In this document: piece by piece, positions 55,142 through 64,000 of the stretch
Numbering within the stretch: the first letter of the stretch is position 1
How the letters are laid out: every line of letters begins with the position of its first letter
Assembly (NCBI GenBank): GCA_963965975.1
Contig: OZ014411.1
Location: 20,736,446 to 20,800,445 of the forward strand
Length of the DNA: 64,000 bases
From: Xestospongia bergquistia
Taxonomy: Eukaryota; Porifera; Demospongiae; Haplosclerida; Petrosiidae
Direction: 5' to 3'
Notes under the pieces: model-generated
Seen by the model: the letters and a program-made list of their open reading frames with translations, nothing else
The model's database searches: none
Told to the model about the DNA's origin: nothing
Program-made: the position numbers and the translations under genes

Positions 55142-55465
55142 TCACAGAGCATAATAATGGCTCACATTTGCAGCGGTCTGCTTCCATCCTCTAGACTTAA
55201 AGGGTCGTCCACCATGAATCCAAGCAAACGTAACAAACAGGTCGTCAGGTACTTTTTTTACTAGCTTTGGTGAGAATTTTTGAGCTAGAGTTAGAGTTCT
55301 ACAATCTCGTACGTAAAAGTGGCAGTACATCTTTCTTTGAAAAGGATCAATAGCCTCTTTTGTCTGAGTCCAGCTTTTAAACTTGGTTCCAACTTTAAGT
55401 ATCCCACTAGCTTCTGTCGTGGTGGCGCTATCACCAAAGTCTACTGTTGTCCTCTCACCAGGCAC
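55142..55465 (-). pseudogene. MULE N-terminal region
   Basis: A 107-residue frame with GTKFKSWTQTKEAIDPFQRK and a basic, aromatic pattern like the FAR1/FLYWCH-type N-terminal DNA-binding parts of MULE transposases. It ends where the internal deletion begins. Confidence 0.45.
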
Positions 55466-55580
55466 CCACCCAAGATACCACGTGCTTTTAATTATTTCAT
55501 GCTTCTCACGCTACTGTCGGTTCAATAACCAAGATCTTAGTGAACCGAATGTCGTTTCACTAAACACTGCCTTTTTAATA

Positions 55581-56844
55581 ATATAATATAAAGAAAAATA
55601 TATAGTCAATGTGTTGATAAATAAAAATGACATTAATGTCTTTATAGAGTAATACAATACAGGAAAGAGTGTGTCCAGCTTACAATGTCAGGTAATAAAA
55701 ATTAATTGATTTTTTGGACACAGAATGCGCTTTCGAATGTCCATTCAGTTCTATGGGATCACGTGATCGTTTCGCGTAGTCTATACTAAATCTTTTTCGG
55801 ACAATAGCCCCACCTCTTAGTCCTCCCATCACTCAGCCACGTAGTTTTCTGTATGTACATGAATGTACTATTAAGAAAACCTTTTATATATATATGTCAT
55901 ATGTCACTGAAAAGATTAATAGATACTTTAACAACAATTTGTATGCATTAGTGGATTGCTGTGTCCATGAATGGAATCTTCAATTTATGTGACACTGTTT
56001 TGTTGGGTATACTGTAGTATCATAAAGTAACAAATGATCATAAGTAATTGACATGACTTTTGATCAATCCAATGAAATAATAACAAAGTATTTGGTTAAA
56101 ATTAACTTATTATAGTCTAGATCTCACCAACAATCATTACTCTAGTATAATAATGATCATATTGGTGAATTGGTACAAACTTCTTCCATTTGTCTTAATT
56201 GGCAATGATTTTATCAATGTTAACTTTCAAAGAGGCATCAGCATTTGATTATCTATCTGGAAAAGATGGTGAAGAGATGGATATGGTAGGTTGGGAACTG
56301 CCATAGTAATAAATATTTTAATAAACGGGATTGGAAATATCCATATGTACTTCCTTGTCCTAAGACTCACAATTCTGCTCTTTATCTCCAATATCCGAAT
56401 CAATTCTGTGCAAGCAAAATGATATACTTTTTTTCCTTATATCTGTTTCGTAGATAACATCACAATATCCTATATCACCAACTGAATGCATATCTACTGC
56501 AGCACTCTCAGTCAGTGGCTTAGGAAGAAGGTATTTGCTATGTACACCTCATATTATATCACATGTTTCTTTCCTCATAGACTAATCCAGATCCTTGACC
56601 CTATGTCACTGGTAAACCAAGAGTGAGCTTGTCTCCATGAAAAGTTCACTTTAACTCTTCAGTTCAATACTTCAACAAACTATTAAAAAGAATGTTGTCA
56701 TACCTTTGTCTATTCTATTCTCTCTTCACTTCACTACTTTCACTTCTCTGTAATAAGAAAAATGTGAATTAATCTCTGTCTATCAAACCATATATCTCCT
56801 TTCTCTCTCTAATCTCCTTTATTGATAACTTTATTAGAGTCCAC

Positions 56845-56892
<48 letters not shown>

Positions 56893-57700
56893 ATCAGAGA
56901 CAGTAATTGTCAACTCAGCTTTATACATTAACATCTGTCCCTAATATTTACACTATAGTACCATGATGTTTCATGAACTACAACCTTTAACGTGAATTCC
57001 TGTCTAGCACATAGATCAGTATATTTGAGACAACTTTTTACTCACTTATGATCACTCAATATTGCTTTTATACATGTATAGTACTTCTAATCATGTGACA
57101 GTTTACTTTAACACCCAATATAAAACTAGTTAAGAGTTTAATTGCATACTTCAAGTTATTGTTCAAAATGAATAACAAACAGTTGCCTATTGTAGTGCTA
57201 TTGTGTTACTTTACTAAACAATAAATTAGTGTATATATGTGTGTGTGTGTGTGTATTATCATGTATATTATAGGAGATGTGTTCATTGTATGAGATTACA
57301 TAGAAAGTAAGAATAAGGTCCTTGAGTCAGATTTGAAGTGGGTTACAATTGGTGTAGTGAGCAAGGGGAGTGAGATTTTATAATATCTCACAAGCCTAGA
57401 TAAAAACACCTAAATGTTGACTCATTGTCTCGCAAGCCATGTATGCAGTATGGGAGAGCCATACTGATATGCACTTGGAAATTATGAAGAACGAGAAAGA
57501 AGTTACCATAATTGTATTAACAAAGAGAAATCATTAGAGATTTATATTAGATATAGTGAATGTTTCATTCTACAATCAGTAGAAATGAGTAACAAAATGG
57601 TATGTTAAATGAGAAGTACCAGAAGCACAATGTCTCTTACAATTGTGAAACAGACTGTTTGGAAAAGCAATCCTTTTAAATAGCAATATGAAGAGACCCA
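55581..57700. other. Intergenic spacer
   Basis: No gene recognised. It includes a perfect 12-bp palindrome GATCACGTGATC (E-box core CACGTG) at about 55,759-55,770 and the dinucleotide tracts listed separately. A short open stretch near 56,230-56,290 (ASAFDYLSGKDGEEMDM before GTAGGT) could be an exon but has no support beyond that. Confidence 0.35.
56846..56889. repeat. (AT)n(GT)n microsatellite
   Basis: An AT tract passes directly into a GT tract. A second GT tract is at about 57,236-57,256. Confidence 0.85.
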
Positions 57701-57734
57701 TAGCAATTTAATTAATTGTAGTTAATAGTTCCAC

Positions 57735-57970
57735 ATAATCTTAAAGAAGTCCTAGAACTACATGTAGGAGCACATGAAGGACACTTTGTAGAAGAAAAGG
57801 CACTACACAAGAATAAAGAAAGGTTTTAGTGGCTTGGTGTGCTGGAAGATGTCTATAATTGGTCCAAACCTTGTAAAGGATACATGTGCTGCCAGAAAAA
57901 ACTCCTTCAAAGAAAAAACATTCTCCATGACAACCAATTAAAACTGGTTACCCAATGCAATTTGTAGCAA
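57735..57970 (+). mobile_element. Ty3/Gypsy integrase finger relic
   Basis: The plus strand reads HVGAHEGHFVEEKALHKNKE, then LGVLEDVYNWSKPCKGYMCC and QKKLLQRKN. The spacing matches the HHCC finger of Gypsy integrases. It is short and broken, and no other part was recognised. Confidence 0.5.
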
Positions 57971-58154
57971 CTCATATTCTTTGAACACTACTTGAAAGTG
58001 AGTCAGGAAACTTCAGGAATTACAAGAATTGTTCTAAGAAGCATGCCGCTTGATGTCCTGTTTGTCTTCTTGTAGATGGTCACACATTACACATTGACCT
58101 AGACACATCAAAATTCTATAAGGTAAATGGTATTTTGCTTTATTGCCTTTAACC

Positions 58155-58640
58155 TTATTCTTTCCATATAACACAGCCACTAATTTTTTTTCTTTTCTCC
58201 TTTATAACAAGAATGGAGATAGCGAGAAGGTCCCTTGTGTTGTGCCCTCTTGTGACAGGAAGTTTTCTCCATCGGTGAAGAGATTGACATCCAGTCAACA
58301 TTTGTTGATGAGCACTCTGGCAATGGATGGGCATAGAGGGAGTGGCTTTTCCAATGAGACATTGAATAGTCTCTCCTAGGCTTGATAACAAGGCACTTGT
58401 CCAGTGCAATTAATCTGCAGGCCATAAATGCCTTGAGTCTCCTAGGGTCCACATATGCTGTACATATTCATTTGGCGAGGAAGGGTATGGTTTGTAGAGA
58501 CCACTGATCGTGTACTGAATGTTGTACACAAATGCTTCTATCCTGTAGCATCCATGCTTGATAAACCTGCTGCTCCATCCATCTAGATTGTCGAGGGGAA
58601 CCCAACATCCCTTTCTTGGTGTGTGATCAATCAAAGAGCA
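58155..58640 (-). mobile_element. Reverse transcriptase relic of uncertain class
   Basis: The minus strand has DPRRLKAFMACRLIALDK, then GETIQCLIGKATPSM and GHNTRDLLAI. These echo RT proteins common in marine invertebrates with ALDKxPGVRPIGVGE and GTTQGDPLAM motifs. The copy is broken and the class was not resolved. Confidence 0.4.
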
Positions 58641-58649
58641 GTTTTAAAT

Positions 58650-59049
58650 TTCTTCTTTACCATCAGTTTGGAGAAGGAATGAATAATGTACTTCTCTGAT
58701 TTTGACCTTTTTGTTTTAAGTTGTCTTGGATAGTTCAGCCTTCTTGAAGAAACTGGTCAAATTCACCATCATACGAGGACTATAGATGGGTTTTAAGTTG
58801 GGTGACATGGTCACAAATGAATTTCCAGCCTTGCATGATGGAACCTTGAAGAGATTTGTTTCCAGTGGGTAACCTTAACATAGCAGCTTGTGACAGATTG
58901 AGCAAAAGGGTCACGGTCCACATTTCCCTAAGGTCATGAGACCACATCAATGCTTTAATGCTAATGTGACAATTGTTTTGACACTACATAAAAGACCTTG
59001 ATCACTAAAGGCCTTGTGACCTGTTGATGTCTTCGTTTGTGCTGTTATC
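58650..59049 (+). promoter_or_regulatory. Upstream region and presumed 5' UTR of the second gene
   Basis: The 400 bp before the ATG hold no TATA box I would trust and no clear gene. The stretch 58,700-58,960 may still contain retroelement remnants (a GFKLGDMVTNEFPALHDGT-like frame on the plus strand). Confidence 0.25.
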
Positions 59050-59067
59050 ATGGACAAGAAGGAATTG
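59050..59067 (+). CDS. Exon 1 of the second gene (start codon)
   Basis: 18-nt coding part, ATG to GAATTG, followed by donor GTAAGTAC. It is too short for homology and is supported by phase, start context and the upstream stop. Confidence 0.65.
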
Positions 59068-60266
59068 GTAAGTACATCATTTAGTAATACATTTAGTATT
59101 TTTGTTTTTGCAATAGAGTGACAATCTAATTGAATTTGCTAAGAAAGGAGACTTGTCAGGTGTAAAGAACACTCTTACTCTTGTTAGAGGAGGCAATGTA
59201 AATACTTTAGATAAAGTAAGTCTATTTCATTATTAAGATCTACAAATATGCCAAATATATGACAAATATTGGATGGAGAAGATGATACCAATCCTTTATT
59301 ACAATATTTATCATATTACAAACATCACTTTTTATAATTTCTTTAAAAATCAGTTGAAATCCGCACACAGTGATGGACATGATTTGAAGCATTCATTATT
59401 TGTTTAGTTTTGAATTTTACATTTTAAGTTGTTTAAAAATAGAACTTTGTGTATACATAGGACAGCAATTGTCATACAGACTACTTGAATTTGTACCTTA
59501 CTGGCTTACCTTACTAAATAAATATATAAGATTATTTGTAGGTTTTGTTAAAGTGATGAGAGTACAATTTTAATTTGTTATAAAACTAGAGAGTATTGAA
59601 GAGTTTAATGGTCATAATGATTATAGCAGTGATATATATCGATAACTGGTATGCTTCTTGCTATTGTTAATAAATCCTCAATTGAAACCTCAACCTTTTT
59701 TATTGTACAGACTGTTATAGATCTATAGTTTGTGATAAACAATAATTGTCAGACAGAGATGATGTTGGTTAGACTTGTTGATAATATAATTAGAGATCAT
59801 ATTGAAATACAAACATGATCATAATTGATATGCTAAGCAATGTAAAGAGGTACATGTTATATTTTTGTCAGATGCTGGTCTGTTTGCTCAATAGTATAGA
59901 TCTAACTTGTTATAATTTCCTGTCATATTGCACAGTATATACTTTAATCCATCTTGCATGAATTGTTTAAAAAGTTATTTAAGTAATTAAGTCTTACTAG
60001 TAATAGATGTAGTCATGTCCTTCATGTAAAGCATTACTTACATGTAGACAATATAATGACAAATTACAGAAATATAAGACAACACACAAGGTTTGCATGT
60101 TTGTACTGTTATTGTAGAGTGTTAGCAGTTTCATTTTACAGTTGATTTTTTGTGGGTTTTCTAATAGAATGGATTTGCGGCTCTTCATTATGCAAGTTTG
60201 AAAGGACATACAGACATCGTTGAAGTATTAGTCAACCATAATGCTGATATCAATGTTGTTACTAAA
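59050..60266 (+). CDS. Second ankyrin gene, 5' end (paralogue of the first gene)
   Basis: Exons are 59050-59067, 59117-59215 and 60168-60266; the gene continues beyond the window. The start ATG at 59050 has A at -3 and G at +4, and an in-frame TGA lies 11 codons upstream (59017-59019). Exon 1 encodes only MDKKEL. Exon 2 gives the capping repeat SDNLIEFAKKGDLSGVKNTL and then GNVNTLDK. Exon 3 gives NGFAALHYASLKGHTDIVEV and then NHNADINVVTK, clearly a relative of exon B. Introns match those of the first gene in text (GGACAGCAATTGTCAT near 59,460 and 1,071). By analogy it should go on to Roc and Death parts. It is head-to-tail with the first gene. Confidence 0.8.
59117..59215 (+). CDS. Exon 2 of the second gene, capping ankyrin repeat
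   Basis: 99-nt, phase 0/0, between TTGCAATAG and GTAAGT. It encodes SDNLIEFAKKGDLSGVKNTL and ends GNVNTLDK. It resembles exon E of the first gene (LLESLRKGNLKGTKDAL), which is probably a related capping repeat. Confidence 0.8.
60168..60266 (+). CDS. Exon 3 of the second gene, B-type ankyrin repeat
   Basis: 99-nt, phase 0/0, between CTAATAG and GTAATTG, the same splice context as exon B of the first gene. Most residues match exon B copy 3. Confidence 0.85.
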
Positions 60267-60269
60267 GTA

Positions 60270-63200
60270 ATTGGGATCATGAAAATGAGCTATATTCTTT
60301 AAGTTGTGTGAATGGATAGTAACTATTAGAGAAGACATAGCATAGATATTGTAATAAGATAAGACTACTTTACTTAACTCTAACAAGCATATAAAGCAGG
60401 TGATAGTAGCAGTATAAGAGCAGCATGATGTTTTTCTTCATTGTTCTTATTGTTGTGTTTGTGTCAAATAATTACATAACTAGAAGACTCGAAATATTAC
60501 TTTCTAGAGAAATTTGTGTTTTTACGTAATGTGTATGCTTTTGACAATAAAGTGCATGCATACTATAACTGCTGATTTCAATATGAGCAATGAATTTTGT
60601 TAACCCTAACTGTAATTGTTATGACATTGGGTATCTATCACTAATAACACTTGAGATCACAATAAAGTGCATCCTTTTCTGTTTTATATCAGCAATGAAT
60701 TTGGTTAACCCTTGCTAGGTGTTTTCTCTACCTATATTTTGAATATTTTATAGCTCTAGTCTAGTATGAATTCTGAGCATACTGAATGTGTCATGGTCAT
60801 ATTGTTTCCTGTATTATTTTTTTTGTGTTTTCACATTTATGTTGCTGTAATTACTTGTCATCTGGATGTGTTTGTTAAAATATAATAGCTGGTAAGTGTG
60901 ATATAATGCAGTATCAGTTCTAAAATTTTTGAATTAAATGTTGTTATTTTATTTACCCTGTTATTTATTTTTATTGAATTATAAGGTTTTAATGTCTCGC
61001 TTGGTAAACTTGTCAGGTTGTATTATGATTGTTTTGTAATTTATGGTATCTATGTGTATTCCACTTTTGCAATTTTGTTCATTATATTGTAATTGTAGCT
61101 AATGAAATCAATAAATGACATTAAATTGCATCCTTTAACTGCTGATTCCTATATCAGCAATGAATTTAGTTGACCCTTGCTAGGTTGTTTCTCTACCGAT
61201 ATCTTGAACATTTTATAGCTATAGTATGAATTCTTAGTATATAGAATATGTTGTGGTCATATTGTTTACCGTAATTTTATTTTTGTTTTCACATTTATGT
61301 TGCTGTGATAATTATCATTTACAATATAATAGTATATAATTTTAATATAATGTAGTATGAATTCAAAGTATTTGAATGTGTTGTTGTGATTTTGTTTACT
61401 ATATTGTTTTGTTTTTCACATTTATGTCCCTGTCATTACTTGTCATGTGAACGTGTTTTTTTAAATATAAAAGGAGGTAAGTGTGATATAATGTAGTATG
61501 AATTTTGTGTCTTTTAAATTGAATGTTATTATTTTATTTACCTTATTGTTTTTAATTAATATCAATGGTTTTTAATGCCTTACATAGGAAGTTTTGCAGA
61601 CTGTATTATAATTGTTTTGCAATTTCATTGATTATATTATAATTGTAGCTTATGAGATCAATAAATGAGATTAAATTACATCCTTTAACTGGTGATTCTT
61701 ATATCAACAATGAATGTGGTTAACTGTAACTGTGTGTTATATGACATTGGATATCACTAATAATGTTTGAGTTGTTTCTCTACCTATATTTTGAACATTT
61801 TATAGCTATAGTCTAGTTTGAATTTTGAATATATAAAATATGTTGTTGTCATTTTTTTACTGTATTGTTTTTGTTTTCACACTTATGTTGCTGTGATTAT
61901 TTATCATTTACAATATAATAGTATGTAATTTTTATATAATGTAGTATGAGTTCAAAGTATTTGAAAGTGTTGTTGCGATTTGTTTACTATATTGTTTTGT
62001 TTTTCACATTTATGTTCCTGTCATTACTTGTCATGTGAATTTTTTTTAATATAAAAGAAGGTAAGTGAGATATAATGTAGTATTAATTTTATGACTTTTA
62101 AATTGAATGTTATTATTTTATTTACCTTATTGTTTGTAATTAACATAAATGGTTTTTAATGCTTTACATAGAAAGCTTGGCAGAGTGTAGTGTAATTATT
62201 TTGGATTGTGTTGTATCTATGTGTATCAATTTTTGGAATTTTATTTTATTGATTATATTGTAATTGTAGCTTATGAGATCAATAAATGACATTAAATTAC
62301 ATCCTTTAACTGCTGATTTTTATATCAGCAATGAATATGATTAACCCTTGCTAAGTTGTTTCTCTACTGATATTTTGAACATTTTATAGCTATAGTCTAG
62401 TATGAATTCTTACCATATTGAATATGTTGTTGTGATTTTGTTGATTTAAATGTTTTTTTTTCCACATTTATGCTGCTATGATTACTTGTCATCTGAATGT
62501 GTTGTTTAAATATAATAGTGGGTATAAGTGTGATATAATGTAGAATGAATTCTATGTCTTTTAAATTGAATGTTTTTATTTTATTTACCTTATTGTTTGT
62601 AATTAACATCAATGGTTTTAAATGCCTTACATAGGAAGCTTGGCAGACTGTAGTATAATTGTTTTGGATTGTGTTGTGTATCCACTTTTGCAATTTTATT
62701 CATTATGTCATAATTGTAGCTTATGAGATCAATAAATGACATTAAATTACATCCTTTAACTGCTGATGCCTATATCAGCAATAATATGTTTAACCCTTGC
62801 TAAGTTGTTTCTCGACTTATATTTTGAACATTTCATAGCTATAGTCTACTATGAATTCTTAGCATATTGAATATGTTGTTGTCATTTTGTTGATTTAAAT
62901 GGTTTTTTTTCACATTTATGCTGCTATGATTACTTGTCATCTGATTGTGTTGTTTAAATATAATAGTTGGTAAGTGTCATTTAATGTAGTATGAATTTTA
63001 TGTCCTTTAAATTGACTGTTATTATTTTATTTACCTTATTGTTTGTAATTAACATAAATGGTTTTTAATGCCTTACATAGGAAGTTTTGAGACTGTAGTA
63101 TAAATTTTTTTTGCAATTTTATTGATTATATTGTAATTGTAGCTTATGAGATCAATAAATGAGATTAAATTACATCCTTTAACTGATGATTCCTATATCA

Positions 63201-64000
63201 ACAATAAATATGGTTAACTGTAACTGTGTGTTATATGACATTGGATATCACTAATAATGTTTGAGTCTTCTTGCTAAGTTGTATCTCTACCTATATTTTG
63301 AACATCTTATAGCTATAGTCTAGTTTTGAATTTTGAATCTATAAAATATGTTGTTGTCATTTTGTTTACTGTATTGTTTTTGTTTTCACATTTATGTTGC
63401 TGTGATTATTTATCATTTACAGTATAATAGTATGTAATTTTTATATAATGTAGTATGAGTTCAAAGTATTTGAAAGTGTTGTTGCGATTTTGTTTACTAT
63501 ATTGTTTTGTTTTTCACATTTATGTTCCTGTCATTACTTGTCATGTCAATTTTTTTAATATAAAAGGAGGTAAATATGATATAATGTAGTATTGATTTTA
63601 TGTCTTTTAAATTAAATGTTATTATTTTACTTACCTTATTGTTTGTAATTAACATAAGTGGTTTTTAATGCCTTCCATAGAAAGCTTGGCAGACTATGGT
63701 GTAATTGTTTTGAATTGTGTTGTATCTATGTGCACTTTTACAATTTTATTGATTATATTATAATTGTAGCTTATGATATCAATAAATGACATTAAATTAC
63801 ATCCTTTAACTGCTAATGCCTATATCAGCAATGAATATGGTAACCCAAATTCATTACTGATATAATTTGTCAATTTTTTGAGAGTATTTAGTATTGTTTA
63901 GAATTGTCTTATTATTCTCCTATAAAATTTATTATTACTAAAAGGTTTAAAATTATTTCAGTATCATTACAAAACTATTATAATAATGTGTATTAATTGA
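60270..64000 (+). repeat. Diverged intron-unit array in the second gene
   Basis: After exon 3 the intron holds about six units of 450-600 bp, marked by ATGGTTTTTAATGCCTTACA or variants near 60,990, 61,566, 62,150, 62,610, 63,058 and 63,660. Donor-like GTAAGT or a close variant recurs at 60,892, 61,477, 62,061, about 62,522, 62,970 and 63,570, each just after a short AG-containing stretch. No ankyrin codons were found between. Units differ more from each other than in the first gene, so the array is older or less homogenised. Confidence 0.8.

Larger units (their letters stand above)
53789..55571 (-). mobile_element. MULE (Mutator-like) derivative with TIRs and 9-bp target duplication
   Basis: Terminal inverted repeats start GGCAGTGTTTAGTGAA at both ends and extend with interruptions for roughly 75-85 bp (shared GGTTATTGAACCGACAGT and GAGAAGCATGAA). 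TTTTTAATA is duplicated at 53780-53788 and 55572-55580, the 9-bp size typical of Mutator-like elements. On the minus strand are an N-terminal region (55,465-55,142), a SWIM finger, a basic linker and a PHD-like finger. The DDE transposase core expected between the N-terminal region and SWIM is missing, so this is an internally deleted, non-autonomous copy of 1,783 bp. Confidence 0.85.

Noticed and set aside
58143-58379. Plus-strand 78-residue frame (MPLTLFFPYNTATNFF)
   Set aside because: The minus strand here carries the RT relic motifs.
1-64000. CRISPR arrays, rRNA and tRNA genes
   Set aside because: The tandem repeats are long intron units, a minisatellite and microsatellites, with no short regular repeat-spacer pattern. 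No rRNA or tRNA-like sequence was recognised by eye.

Overview
The window reads as AT-rich metazoan DNA with spliced genes, very long introns and dense transposon fossils. The main gene type (ankyrin repeats, then a Roc GTPase, a COR-like region and a C-terminal Death-like domain) and the transposon mix (DIRS, Ty3/Gypsy, BEL/Pao, hAT-ZBED, pogo, MULE) suggest an early-branching animal. A demosponge such as Amphimedon is my best guess, but this is inference and no marker gene proves it.

Region 1 (1-28.5 kb, plus strand) holds most of one large gene; its 5' end lies left of the window. Fourteen exons are readable. Seven are 33-codon ankyrin exons in the order A-B-A-B-A-B-A', followed by five more ankyrin segments. 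The last of these opens a 693-codon exon carrying Roc and COR-like domains, and two final exons carry the Death-like domain. All ankyrin exons are phase 0/0, so whole exons can be added or lost in frame. The A-B pairs sit in three nearly identical tandem blocks. Between them lies an array of about 630-bp intron units. Each unit keeps a splice acceptor-like TAG almost touching a donor GTAAGT, at the place where the homologous unit at 12.65 kb holds a real ankyrin exon. The 6.8-kb intron at 15-21.7 kb contains a DIRS-like fossil between about 1-kb direct repeats and a Gypsy fossil. The 26-kb intron carries a well-preserved 166-bp MITE.

Region 2 (28.5-38.5 kb) is intergenic. It has an isolated Argonaute-like exon on the minus strand, a Gypsy relic, and a young Ty3/Gypsy element with apparently identical LTRs (31.4-35.8 kb) followed directly by a partial second copy. 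Weak candidate exons lie at 36.3-37.3 kb.

Region 3 (38.5-55.6 kb) is a transposon graveyard, read almost entirely on the minus strand. In order it holds an IS630/Tc-like relic, a multi-copy cysteine-rich family of unknown function, hAT relics, a Gypsy fossil lodged in a BEL/Pao fossil, and an ubiquitin-protease exon split by a 56-bp palindromic insert. It ends with a hAT C-terminus, a pogo-like transposase and a clearly bounded 1,783-bp MULE derivative with a 9-bp target duplication.

Region 4 (55.6-64 kb) is mostly non-coding with small retroelement relics. At 59.05 kb the start of a second ankyrin gene begins, paralogous to the first. Its third intron carries an older, more diverged version of the same intron array. 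The window therefore shows two head-to-tail paralogues of a repeat-expanding, probably signalling or immune-type receptor family, separated by a transposon-rich spacer.
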